From Zonotrichia leucophrys gambelii (Eukaryota > Chordata > Aves > Passeriformes > Passerellidae): a stretch of DNA of 64,000 nucleotides. The translations under genes were made by a program, and so were the position numbers. The notes below the pieces were generated by a model. The model searched no databases. It had not been told where the DNA came from and saw only the letters and a list, made by a program, of their open reading frames with translations. The stretch lies in NCBI RefSeq assembly GCF_028769735.1, contig NC_088171.1, positions 60,998,216 through 61,062,215 of the forward strand. The letters are read 5' to 3'. The stretch's first letter is position 1, and the number at the start of each line of letters is the position of its first letter. Shown in pieces: positions 26,483 to 39,200 of the stretch.

Positions 26483-28059
26483 ATGTGTGCTGTGATACTC
26501 AGGAAAGAAAAGAAATTCTCAGTGGGGTGTTAATAGACATGAGACATCTCAGAGAAGATAGGTAGATCTGCAAATGACAGCTAGCTCACAGGAAAGCTAA
26601 TAGTTTTGGGGGAAACCTTAGCAAACTAAGAATGGGCAGTTTCAGAAAACTGAACCAACTTTATTTTGAAGTTGTTCTTGTGGTTTCATCAGTCAATGAA
26701 GCATATTCTCCCAGGAAACATCCAGGTTTGCTATGTTCTCAATTACCTCATTATTAATCCTTAACTGACATCAAAATCCATCCTCTGTGTTCCCTATAGT
26801 CATCTTCTGCTTGGCTATGCACCAGTCCAGAGCAAAATTGAGTCCCTGCCCCAAAAGAATTAAACCCAACAATAAATATGTTTACTTCTGCATGTCCCTC
26901 TGTTAAATGTGAAGAAATGAGTGCATGCAGTACCTTAGGCAGCTGCTGGAGGCCTGCCAAAGCCTTTTTGGTAAGTTTTACAGTGAAATAGGAATCTATA
27001 TAGGTCTTGAAAGCATAAATGTCAGCTGTTCCCCCACCCCCGACTATTAAAAAATATTTAAAACACTGTTCTAGCACAAGAACTATAAGAAACAAATATA
27101 GGGGAAAGACCACTAGCATGTTCTGCTTATCTTAAAGAAGATACATTTTTCAGTAGACACTTTATCTTGCTAGTATTATCCCAATGGCCTCTGCCTGTTG
27201 TTGTTTGTATTTATTCTAATGCATGCCTCTAGGTAATGCCAGCAGCACTCTGCATGTGCAGAATATATGTTTGGAGAATCAGAGCCTGACATCAGCAGGA
27301 GAAAGACTCCTTTGCAGGGAAATGAGGAAGGTGAAAGATCAAATTTTACATCAGATTTTATAATGTATTTTAAAACCTTGCCTAAGGAAATAGTGTTTGT
27401 TGAAGTCTGTGATGACTTTTCTTTTGCAGTAGAGGTGAGATGGTTGAAGGAGAGAACCCCTTCTGCCCTTAGCAGAAGTTTCCAAAGGGTACTTGAGACT
27501 CTTCTCTGGCAAAGGGGAAGAATGATGAACATTTGAATTTGATATTGACCTGACCAAAGCTACAGGAACTAGAAGGGAGGTAGGTCCGGTCCAGCATGTG
27601 AGCACAGATTTTGGCCTTCACCCCTGCTGAGTGCAGGGCATGAAGAAGACTCAGTTCGTCAGCTGACTGTGGGCAGAGGAAGTTAGCAAGGACTTCTTCC
27701 CTCAGTAGCTAATTATGTGGGATTGCAACCCCCATGGCATAACAGATGTTACAAAGAATCTCTGGATCTCTCCTGTCCTTGTTCTGCTTTGTTGCATGTG
27801 CTTGGGTGCATGTTGCATCAGTGCTTGGGTGTTTGTAAGTAGCATTGCTGAGAGCTGTAGTAGTGTTTGAGCAAACAGCTTGTGAAAGGTGACAGTCTGA
27901 AGGTTTTCTTGCTTGTTTTCCTATGGTCTGACATCTCCTTGGGCTGATGTCTCCCCACACTGCACGCCTGAATCACCTCATATTTCTGAAGCACTTTTGC
28001 TCACCTTCTTGAAGCACCTTCTTGCTGTGGTTTTGTCCACGCTGCATGATTTGGAAATG

Positions 28060-28330
28060 CTTGATTTAATAGAAGTCACATAGCACAAATAAATAACACA
28101 TGAAAGTATGTGTGTTACTGTGCATCAAGCTATTTAATATTCTTCAGCCTGCTGCTGAGAGGCAAGCCAGTCAGAATATATCAAAACCAAACAGAGCAAT
28201 GGCAAGATTAAACAGCAGTGGATTTGCACATGTGATAAACCTGCTACACTGAGTTTAATCCATGTGTAATTGGGAACAGATAAGGCTGGAATTGAATGAC
28301 TGCACAGGATCTGCCTCAGATGGAAGAGGG
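28060..28330. promoter_or_regulatory. Possible conserved regulatory block
   Basis: The stretch is rich in homeodomain-type cores and related motifs (TTTAAT, ATTTAATATT, GATTAAA, TTTAATCC, GTGTAATTG) with AACA-type sites, and has no repeat character. This texture is common in vertebrate conserved non-coding elements. The call is a guess from motif density and cannot be confirmed without alignment to other species. Confidence 0.25.
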
Positions 28331-29798
28331 AGGGGGGTCAGAAGGCACTGCAGCCTCTGGTTTGTCATGCAGATGCCAGAATAAGGGATGGGTTTATGTT
28401 GTTTAATTGTGAAGGACATCAGAAACGTAGTATGATGTTGATGAGCTACAAGTACAGTAAAGGGCTTGGCTATTGGACTACTTCAAGTATAAACAGGTTG
28501 TTTTCCTCCCTGGGCTATGGGAGAGACCGTTCTAACTGGGCTTAGTGTCAAGAAATGTTGCTGATTGTTTTTAGATGAACTTTATTTGCCCAGTCTGAAT
28601 TTAATGCAGTAAAGTCAAACAGCAAGAATAAAATAGCTGCTACTCTATTGTTCTGCCTTTCTGCCATTATCTCTGTTTTTCAATTTAGAAAAGAAAGACT
28701 TGTGAACAATCCAAACTACTCCTTTCTCACTTCAAAAATCAGGGTACCTTGGCCGGTCTGTGTCTGTGTGGGCTTTTGCTCTGTTCCCTGATAACTGTTT
28801 CCAAATGAATGTAATGTTTGCCTCCCTTTCAGCTTTCTTCACAAACCTGTTGGTGTTGGTATAACTTTTCATGTGCTTTGAAATACATGAGGCGATGCAT
28901 ATACAACATTAACAATATTTTTTTCATTCTATGGGATGCGTTTTTATGTCATTCCTCCTTCCTTGTTCCTCCATAGCCCTAAGTGTCTGATACCTTTTCT
29001 GTCTTTCTGCCCTCTCTTCTATGATTTCCTACACAGTTACCACCAGCCCACAGCAGCTCAAGAGAGGCGTTAAATGAATGCACAACCAATCTTTTCCACT
29101 TATACTTGATAGACCCTGTAGGCTTGTGAGGCTGTTCTTACACAGCAATGGAAAGATTCAACAGATCCTTTAATATGTTTAGCTGAAATCTAGCTGAACA
29201 GCCCATCCTAATTTTCATCCACTACAGAAGCTATAGGATCAAAGGACCAACATTTATCACACAGGACTCTGTTTTCCTCTGTTGTTGTTTCTTTTGATTC
29301 AATTAGTATGGCCCACTTTTTTTGAGCTTCAGATTTTGCTGTGATCTAACATGTGACTCTGCAGTTGGGACACTTGCTCCAACTTTGTTAGCAGAAACAA
29401 AGGAAAACAGCAAAAGTGCAGTAATTCATTAATTGGTAAATCTGGAGTCACTTGCTTTCCATCTCCTGGACATAGCAGGTATGCCTGGACTGGCACAGAG
29501 GAATCTGCTGTTGCCTTGGTCTACTGCAGAAGTAGAGGATTTTGAGTAGTTTGGTTATACATGTGCTTTTCTATGTCTTTTTTTTTGTTGTTGTTTTCCC
29601 TCTGGAGAATAATTTCTAGGTTGAGCTGTCTGAATCCCAAAATGGTGTTTTTAACAGGCCCTACTCAGCTACTGCTCTCTTGTGTAGGTTGTAGGTTGAC
29701 TTAATTCATTTTGATTACAGAGGCATGCCTGAAGCATGGAGCTGTGCCTCTCTGAATGCAAGGATAACCTCAGTCCAGACCAGGACTAAGTGGTTCAG

Positions 29799-30217
29799 TG
29801 CCACCATGATATTTTCCGAAAAATCCTCTTTGCCCAGGATTTTCTCCTGGGAAGCTGAGAAGCCTCAGAGAGGAATGAAAACAATAATTATCTGATTTCT
29901 GTTCCTGTGTTTGCTGCTTTGGAATGTGACTTGGACATGGTTTACCAACAGGTGAATGTTTGATTTGTTCCATGTGAATTGTTTTTTCTTAATGGCCAAT
30001 CATGGCCAGCTGTGTTGGAGTCTCTGACTCAGTCACAGGTTTTTATTATTAATTCTTGTTAAGCCTTCTGATGTATCCTTTATCTTTCTTTGGTATAGTT
30101 TAGTATACCATTCTTTTAATACAATATCATATCATAAAATACTAAATCGGCCTTCTGAGAACATGGAGTCAAATTCTCATCTCTCACCTCATCCTGGGGA
30201 CCCTCACAAACACCACA
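29799..30217 (+). mobile_element. Full solo LTR of an avian endogenous retrovirus (419 bp)
   Basis: The element starts TGCCACCATG and ends AACACCACA. GTTCAG lies on both sides (29793-29798 and 30218-30223), a perfect 6-bp target-site duplication; the match in fact extends to GTTCAGTGCC, so the left boundary has up to 4 bp of uncertainty. It is homologous to the LTR at 4796-5202 and in the same orientation. It has a CCAAT box (29996-30000), but the poly(A) signal that is AATAAA in the other copy is mutated to an ACTAAA form here. No internal viral sequence is adjacent, so this is a solo LTR left by recombination. Confidence 0.85.
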
Positions 30218-31798
30218 GTTCAGTGCCCTCACAGCGAGACTCATTAAGGGTGAGAAGGCAAAGTGATTTCTCTGCTTGTATCTTCTTGGATGTGTTTGTC
30301 AATCAAGTAGGTCTTCCTCAAGGTTACCCAACATGCCAAGAGAGAACCAAGTGGCTTGGAAATGTACTTGGGACCACTACTTCCTCTCAAACTGTAGTTT
30401 TTAGCAGTGCAGCTTCAGGCCCTTGTTCATTTCTGTAGTGGCAAAGCTGATGGGAATGTTTCAGGATGGTGAGTGTGGATCTCTTGGCTGACCCTCAGTT
30501 TGGACAGCTGGGTTGCAAGGACCAGACAAAAAGTTTGAAGTTGCAAAATTTTTGGCCTGAAAGTATCGAGTAAGGTTTTTAAAAGCTACTCTCTTGTCTT
30601 ATGGTCTGTGTGTTTGCTGAAGGTTTGAGTATGAGAATTGTTCAGTCATTTTGCAAATGGGTCATGCTTAGTAACAATTACAATAAAATGTAATCCAAAG
30701 CCCCTGAATATGGCAGTTTATGCCTCTTGCTTTATTATTTTTATTATTTCACAGTCATATAATTTGTGCATTTTCATTTGAGTGATGATGTCTACATGCT
30801 TTTGCCAGAGGACTCAAGTGAGAAGCTTAATAAATGAATATGGGATTTACATGACTAAATTTGTTTCTTACCTCAGAGCTGCTAGCTGCTCCCTCCCCCC
30901 TCCTCCCCCTACCCATTTAGTTTGAATTTCTTCCTCATTTACATGTTATTCATGCATGCAACTGTTATTGAGTGTCCATGTTACAGCATGATGATGATTT
31001 GGCTGTTGGTAATTATGTGGGTATTGTGGGTAAACAGGATAACAAGGTAACTAAAAATTAAAAGGATGGTTTTGAGAAAAGAACAGTTTAGAAGAAAGTG
31101 ATTATAAATGCACCATCCCTGGGGCTTGGGGTGAAACAAAACAAAGTCAGCTTTTCATCTGAGGCTGTGTCTCTAACACTTGTGCTGGGAAGTACATAGT
31201 GTAACCTAAGCATTTCTTGTCTCTGTCTCTGCCAGGATTGGTGAAGGGCAATGTTGTCCCAAGGCTCCTTTGACTGGTGCTGTGACCATGAGATCTACTC
31301 AGGCAGTATGGGTCATTACTCAGTATTAAATTCTATGTTCATATTTCTGCTCTAGACACTACTACTCAATCAAGAGTGTTTGTTGAATGGTGAATACAGT
31401 AACAGTGTAATAGAAAGGGCTGGTTCAAGTCAGAGAAAATAATTTTGAAAGCTGGTTTTCGTTTATAGTGGATTTTTTTTTTCACTCTAATACACCTGTT
31501 CTGGTCTAATTCTTTCCATTTTATAAGACCACACAACACTAGCCCTGAAGTGGCTATATTGCATTTGGCTATATATCAATATAACATCTTTAACTGTGTA
31601 AGCAGCTATTATTTTCTGACAGAACACTCTGTTTGACCAATAGACCCTGGTAAAGCTGGGTTGCCTGACCAGATAGACTGATGGACTGACACAGCTTAGC
31701 AGTTCTTATTTAATTACTTGGGCTTTTTCTTCTAGGTTTGTGGTGTTTTTTCCCCTCTTACTTCAATTGCAATACTGTAAACAGCACTTAGGATATTC
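30218..31798. other. Unique non-coding DNA, no gene seen
   Basis: There is a short C-rich patch near 30893-30912. No repeat or exon was recognised between the two solo LTRs. Confidence 0.65.
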
Positions 31799-31803
31799 CT
31801 GAT

Positions 31804-32819
31804 TGCATTGGTTTGGGCTGGCCTGATTTTTGGTAGCAGGGAGGCCACAAAAATTGCTCCTGTGAAAAGCTGTTGGAAGCTTCCCACCATGTCCAGCAGA
31901 GACAATTCCCGATGGCTCTCAAGATGGGCAGGCTGCTGGCTGAAAAAGGGCTACTGATAAAGGCTGGTAATTCCTCTGTGATAACATATTTAAGAAGAAA
32001 ATAAAAATCAAGTCATGGGCTTTGCTTATAGTCAGAGAAGAGGAGGAGGTGAGAACATGTGAGACACCAAGGTCAGCGAAGAAGGAGGGCAGGAGGTGCT
32101 CTAGGTGCTGGAGCTGAGATTCCTCTGCAGGCTGTGGTGAGACCATGGTGAAGCAGCTGTGCCCCTGCAGCCCATGGGGATCCAAAGGGGATACAGAGAT
32201 CCACCCACAGCCCCTGGGAGAGGTGCCCATGCTAGAGATGTGGATGTCTGGAAGAGGCTGTGATCCAGTGGGAGACCCAGTGGAGAGCGGGAGTCCTGCT
32301 TCCAGGCTGGAGTAGCCTGTCCTTGGAGGACTGCATCCCATGGAAATAGGCCCATGTCACAGCTGTTCTGGGAGGGCTGTCTGCCTGTGGGGGGAGTTCA
32401 CGTTGCAGCAGGTATGGTTGGGCTGCTGCTCCTGAGAGTGGACCTGTGTGAGGGACCCCACAGTCTCACAGGGGAAGGACTCCTTTTCTGGGGTAGTGGA
32501 AGAAAACCTCAGTGATGAACTGACCAAAATCCCCATGCCCTGTCGCCTTGCACTGTCAGTGGGAAGACGGGAGGGCCTGGGGGGAAACAGTGATTTACAG
32601 GCTCATTTTAACTCTCATTATACTCCTCTGATCCTGTTAGTAATAAACTCACTTTGTATCTAAAGTTGAGCTGGTTTTGCCCTTGAAATATTTCTCCTCC
32701 ATCTCACTCATGAAGCCTTCATTAACTTTTTTCCCCTTTTCCCTCCTTTGCCCAGCTGTGGCAGAGGAGTGGTGAGCGAGCAACTCTCATGGGTGCCTGG
32801 TGTTGGTCAAACCACAACA
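31804..32819 (+). mobile_element. Complete 1,016-bp ERVL-type solo LTR
   Basis: The LTR begins TGCATTGGTTTGGG and ends CAAACCACAACA. It is flanked by a perfect 5-bp target-site duplication CTGAT (31799-31803 and 32820-32824), the length typical of ERVL (class III) elements. A TATTTAAG box near 31986 and AATAAA at 32642-32647 put transcription on the plus strand. The middle has the GC-rich, loosely repeated CCCATGG/GGAG units and the GATGAACTGACC block that I recognise from a large avian ERVL LTR family. The frames of 140 codons (31919-32341, minus) and 71 codons (32448-32663, plus) inside it are by-products of its higher GC. No internal pol sequence is present. Confidence 0.9.
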
Positions 32820-35599
32820 CTGATCAAGCTTTCCTCACCTTTCAGTGTAACTTGGTAATTCTAAGAAGCAGGTTGTCTCCATTGTTTTAAAGCTTTCCCT
32901 GTTTCTTGAGTAAAAGAGTCCCTGTGTTTGCATTCAGCAGTGAAGGAAGCTGACAAGTTCTGGGTCTAAAGCTTGAGTTCCTCACCAGTTGCTTTGTAGA
33001 ACTGTCTTAAAAATGGGATTCATGGGAAAAAAATTAGTGTGATTACAAGCAATTACATATAGTGATTATTAATTTACACTTTTAAAAAAGATTTCACTGT
33101 ACTTCAGTATCTTTTGCCAGACGGAATGAATGCATAGGCAGAGATGTGCAGAGCTGAGTTGAGGGCTTAGGAATGGCTGAGACTTTATTGCCAAAGAAAG
33201 GCTAGGTGAAAGGTGTTTAGTTTGTGGTCTGTATAATTAATGTTTGCTGAGATAAGCTGTTTGAGTTTTTCTTTGGAAAAAAAAGGTATATATTAGCACC
33301 TAAGGAGCATTAGAAAACCTAACAAACTATTTCAAGAGCACAAGGACCATTGGTGTTCACCTGCATCTTTAAAAACTTCAGTGAGGTGAATCAATTTCTT
33401 CCTTCCTAAAAACAATTCCAGAAAAGAAGCCATAGTTCTTTACACTGAATGAGGGATACAAAGTTTGTCTGTGTGTGTGTGGTGGGTATGTATATATGTC
33501 TGTTGTCCCCCCAACCCTGTCATTTTCAGGGGTTGTTTTGTAGTCTAAAGCAGAAAATATAATAGCTTCATTTTCAACTCTTTTGCAATATAAGACACTG
33601 AAGCTAACAAAATATTGTAGTAAAAAGACACTGCAAGTTTTCAGCTCCTTGCTGTTGGGCATATAGTTTTCACTGGTTTCAACAGCAAAACTTTTGCCAA
33701 CTGAATTGTGGGTGGAAGGTACAAAATTTGTGCTGGCAAAAAAGGATATTAATTTATTATTTACTGCTCATATGGATATGGTTTATAAGTTGTTCTGCAA
33801 GGTAGTGCACAATACACTTCTTATTTTTCTGAGTGATACTCTACATTCATTATAAATGAAGGGTTTTTTAAATGTTTGTCACTATGATTTGGAATTACCA
33901 TGTATCAGCAGTTACTATGGATGATTAAAATTGTTGAGGAAAAACCTCCTTAACATATTTCAGACTTCATGTATGCACTGATCTCTAAGATAGTGAGATG
34001 TGTAGTGCATTTTAATAATATTTCAGTGCCTTTGTATCATGCAAAACTATTTCTGTTGAAGTCTGAAATGAGTCTGGCATGACCCAGAGTCACTATGATA
34101 ATATATTCTTGATATCTTTTACATGCTGATAACAGTTCAGCTGTACCAAAGCATTTTGTCAAGTTGTGTTCATTTTCTATAGTTGTTAGTATATTTGGCA
34201 ATGAGAATTCAAATTGTTACTCTTAAATTAGTGTTGAATTTGGGTCCTCAACTCTAAATTGAGCAATTTCGCCAACTGTTGCAGGATGCTGTAGCAAACC
34301 TTTTAGTTAAACTGTGTTCCTGTGTGTTGAGTATTGTAATTTAATAAGAGGCATGCTGTAACTACTTGTCTTCATCCTGGGAAACGATAGGAATATGTTA
34401 AGTTGATATTGCTATTACTTTAAAAGGTTAAATAGAGACAGGGAAGCCTAGAAGAACTGGTTTGTCTCCTGCTTCCTTCCCCTTGTCTGTTGAGTCAAAT
34501 CCTTACGAAAATTTTTCTTGGTCTGTTTTAGCATAATTTAACACAAATTCCATTTTCCTGGGTGTCTTCATAATTTAAAGACAAATGCAAACCAGCAGTT
34601 CTCTTTCAGGGAGACATGTTCCTCTGACTCTACATTAAAGAAATGCCAATGGTTCCACTAAATTCTTTCACAAAAATAAACCATTTTGTGGTTTATTTTA
34701 GTATGGGTTGATGGTTTTAAAGGGAGTGGTGTTTAATTAAAGAGCTGATTGCTGGATAAGCTCTTGTAGGAGCCTTTATTTGTTTTTGACTTCTCAGTCT
34801 TCATTCTCTAAGAAGATGCATTTGCGCTCCAGAATCTGCTTTTCTACTTGTTTCAAGATGCTGGTCAAAAGATGAGATCTCCATGAAAGAGGAGGGTGAG
34901 AAGTTCAATTTTCTTCTGTTTCTTCTTCACATGGACAAAACCCATGTATTTTTTATTTGCAGAGCCTTACAGTACCAATTGCAGGATAGCTATGATTGTA
35001 CTTGTTTAATACAGCAATCTTGGTTTAAATTTCTGTTTCATTAAATGTTGTTTGTAAGCCACTGTAGTAGTCATAATTAGTATGAAACATGTAGGAATTG
35101 CATACACAACAACCTGTGGCAATCTTTGTGCAGGGTTCTGCTGGGTACTGGCTGGTTCTATTGCCTCACTGAAACTCTGTGCTACAACAGCTTTTTTCAT
35201 TCAGACCAAATGATAGACACAGACCTTCCAGCTTCGCAATCAGCAGACAAAGAGAAGGGCAGTACTTGAAAATCTGACTGTGTGTAACACAGGAATGGCC
35301 TGGTTAGGCTGCAGGCTTTTTCTTGAGTATCTGAATACACATCAAATACGTGAATGAACAATTTCTTTATGTATGTCGGAGGAGGGAAGAGTAGTAGAAA
35401 TGTGGATATGTCTTGGAATCCCTGCAGATATCCAAGGTCTGCATGGCACTGAATTACATTGCAGCAGTTGATCAGTTTGGATCTTTGCAAATAGTAACTC
35501 CTGCAGGCAGGTGGAAATGTAGGTAAGGGTCTGCTGAATACTGCTTCTGCTCAGTATCCTTGCTAATTCCAGCACTTCTGCTTCCCACTCCAGACTGCA

Positions 35600-35636
35600 A
35601 TGTAGGCATACTCAAAATAATATGTAGGCATACTCA
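35600..35636. repeat. Short direct repeat, 2 x 15 bp, period 22
   Basis: ATGTAGGCATACTCA occurs at 35600-35614 and 35622-35636 without mismatch. Confidence 0.85.
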
Positions 35637-36024
35637 GAGAGAAAATGCAGCTAGGAAACCAAGCCCAGGAATAAAACATTCTTGCAATTTTTAAGAAGAT
35701 CCTACAGCAAGATTCTGAGTAGGACAGTGTTTGAAAAGATGCTTGGAAGCAGAAGGAAAGGGACTGTTTCCTGCTGTCTGCCTTCCTGCTGTGCATGCAT
35801 TATGTTAATAGATGAGTTTGGAGGAACTGGTTGGACCCTTGATTTTTCCTTCTAGTAAGAGCAGCCCCCAGAATCTTGCAACATGCTGAGGGCAGGAGAG
35901 CAAGAGCAATCTGTTTCATTCCCCAAATGTGTTCTGGCACAGACATTTTGGTCAATATTGCTGACTTTGTGATACCCACGGTATAGGAGTTCCCGTGACA
36001 AACACATTCATATCTAACCCTGAA

Positions 36025-36215
36025 CAGCAGGGTTAATCCCAATCCTTCAGGGTTAATTAAGAGGTAATTGCATGGGCCTCAATTAATCCCTGTTTAACTC
36101 GCTTGCATGTGATGGAAGGGCACTAGAGATTAATTTGGCATAGTGCCTGATCAAATTCATTAATTTCATTAAATGTGAAAAAATATTTCAAGTGTGAGGT
36201 GACAGCTGTGACTCT
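36025..36215. promoter_or_regulatory. Possible conserved enhancer: dense homeodomain motifs
   Basis: About 190 bp contain GGTTAATCCC (36031-36040) and AATTAATCCC (36081-36090), both with the TAATCC core bound by bicoid-class homeodomains, plus GGTTAATTAA (36051-36060), GGTAATTGCATG, GATTAATTTGG, CATTAATTTCATTAAA and TGACAGCTG (36200-36208, a MEIS/TGIF core joined to an E-box). No transposon signature is seen. The motif clustering is visible in the sequence; enhancer function is inference. Confidence 0.35.
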
Positions 36216-39200
36216 TGCCTTATGACAAGATCTAGCAGCACTGGGCAAGACCTTAAATATTTGTCATTAGGCTATGGATATCAGTATGTTTGGCTGAGTT
36301 AGGGAACTGCTGTCTCTTCCTCTCAGTGACTACAGAAAATCTTTAAGATACTGCATTATGCAGTAGTAAGGCATGGTCCAATGGAGGAGTACTGACTTCC
36401 TGAGTCATTAATGATTTTGGTGGGAAGGACAAATGCTTGCTCCCTCTCTGAATCAGGCCCATGATGGTTTACATGACAGTGAGCATTCACAGGCAATACA
36501 TTACACAACATACCCTGCTTAGTCCTAATTAAGGTTATAACTGAGAGGATGCAGAAATCTTTTGTCATTACTCTGCAGATTACTGAAACCTTGGCTAATG
36601 AGATTTGACTCCAGCATCTGCTGTAATAGTAAATTTAGAGCTAGATGAAAAATTCTTGTACCTTCAATGGCTTAGTATTGGAAGTATGTCTGAAACAGCC
36701 CAATGTCAGTCTCTATAGATGGTACTTCTGAATGCTGAGTAAATACCTGGCTGAGTGGGACAGGAGGGCTCAGATAGGAGGTAGGTTACTAGATTTTCAC
36801 TGCTTGCTTTGGTTGCTCATTCCCCTACAACCCCTGACCTTGTCCAATACCTGCACATGCCACAAAACACTCTGGTTTTGCTGACTTTCTCAGTTAGGTT
36901 TCCCCCAAACCAGAAAACCTGGGTGCACTGTAGCTACAGTGCGTACTCAGTATGAAAGCTGACTCAATTTCTGCTGCAGTACACTGTACCAGGCAGTTTT
37001 CAAGTGATGCTGCTGCAATTTATCACCATAAACTGTTTCATATTGGAACAAACAATACTCATGAGGCAATCTGGATTCAAATTAATTCAAAAGCGCCATA
37101 ACTGAAAAGTGAGCAGTCTCTTTGTGTTGTTTCTTTTAACAAGATTTTATGATATGACTAGACTACAAATAGCTCTATTCATGATAAACTGGCAACTTTG
37201 CAAATTGTATATACTAAAAGCTATTTGTTGTACAAGCTGTTCTGGAAAAAACTCTGAAATGAAATCTTTTCTGCCAGGGGCATGTGAGGCATCAATTGCG
37301 TGGGTCCTGCCATGGGTGTCCCATTTCAGGCATCCCATGGATATGGGGGCAGGGGTGAGAAAAGACCACCTCATCCAAAACCTAACTTCTTATAGTTAAT
37401 CAGTCCAGGGTGTTAGAGAAAAGGACGGGTCCAGCTGGAGCTAGTTTTCCAGCCAGGTGAGGAAACGTGTGAGGGTGAAGGAAAACATTGAGGTGGCAGA
37501 ATTGCTTTTGGTCTTAAACATTTGCATTTGATTCTCTGGAGCTCCTGCTGTATTCTTTCCCTTTGAAGGCACAGCAATATCATCTTCCTCCAAAATACCC
37601 CAGAAACATCTCCACTTTACTGTCCATTAAGACTGCTGCTATTATTTTTCAGAAATGTGCTGTATTTTCAGCATGACCCCAGGACATAGTCATGGATGGA
37701 CTTATCTTAAGGAGAAATGAATAAATGGAAGAGACCTAATATGTTTTTGTACCTCAATCAATGTAATTTATGGTATGGTATGGAACAAGGTATGGTGTTC
37801 ATTGTCCCTGTAGACATTACTACAGCAAATTACACCTGTATTTGAAGACATATTTCTTGAATATTTGTGTAGTCAACTCAAATAGCAAATGACACATCCT
37901 ACCATGCAAAGAAATGCTTTTGCCACCAGAAAGGGAACATAAATTACCCTTAAAGGATAACTCCTATGAGATATATAAAGATGCTGACTGTGACTTTCCA
38001 ATAAAGCTTTAGTAGTAGCTATGGGAGTATCTCAGAGCCAAGGAGAAGAATTATAGTTATGTTTTAATGCACTTATCAAATAATTCCAATTCCTAACTCC
38101 AAGTAAAATTATGTTTCTTGGAAAGTGAGCACTATTTGCTCTGGGTCTTTCTTTTCAAATTATTTTCACTTTCATAATAATAATTATAAGCACATTGGAG
38201 ATTAAAAGCTATCTGCAGAGCAATCAGAAGCTCTTGAGGAGAACTTGGATCTGAATGTGAAGTCATTTATAGGCTCAAATTTCTATTTCACATATGAGAT
38301 ACACCTAGAAAATAATAGTACATGTGAAGGTGCAGCATAAGATGTGAAAACGGCTGGACTGAGGGGAGGGCTTAGGCATCTGAAGTTGAAACCCCAAAAT
38401 TTTCTCAGCTGCCATTTAACTCTACAATACCCTAGATCAAGAGGAAGATTGTGTCAACAGAGATTTGAGGTATTATTTTGCATTCTGTTTCTGAGTAACC
38501 ACGGAAGTTGCCTGCTTTTGGTATGCATAAATATAATTCAGCATTAAGCACTGCAGGAATCCACAAAATGGGCTGTTCTGTGACACCAGATCAGTATAAT
38601 AAATGTTTTCTGTATGTTTCCACTGTAGTGAGCTCTCAGTCAGAGTCTTGGCATCTGTCTATCTCATTTTCAAACCCTGATGTAGAGGAGCTGGTATTGC
38701 TGCCTTCTCTGCCTCTCTGAAAAAAGTATTTAGAGCACATGTCCAGAACATGGGAACTGGGGATTTGGCACTTGTGCAGCAGGAGGTCAAATCTGTATAT
38801 CTTGTAATAAATGGCCTAATTATTTGGATAAAAAGGTCAGTGAAATAGAGAGTCTCTCAATTCCTGCTGTTATGTGCTTCTAAGTGTGAAAGATTTGAGC
38901 AGCCTGAGGTCCTTGTCCTGAGGCTTAATTAGCTCTTTCATTCAAGGACTGATTCCTCTAAGGAAAACAGTCCCTGACAGAGGAATGGAAGTGCAGCCAT
39001 GTGGTTGTGGTGGCTTGGGGCTGTTTCTCTCCTGACCAGCAAGCCTCGACGTGCTCTGTGCAATGGGGTCACAGGCAGCACACACTTGCCAACGGTGGGA
39101 CAGCTAATTGCTTTCCCTCCAAGGAATGGAAATGCAGCCTGGGTTTGCTGTGTCCCATGTCTGTGTTATCTAGCACTGAGCTGCTGGATAAAATATTCGA

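Larger units (their letters stand above)
25064..29798. other. Unique non-coding DNA with one microsatellite
   Basis: Contents are a TA/CA microsatellite (26425-26482) and an AT-motif-rich block (about 28060-28330) that could be regulatory. No exon, RNA gene or further transposon was recognised. Frames of up to about 120 codons (26754-27119, minus) have no identifiable domain. Confidence 0.6.

Noticed and set aside
31919..32663. Open frames of 140 codons (minus) and 71 codons (plus)
   Set aside because: Both lie wholly inside the ERVL-type LTR, which does not code.
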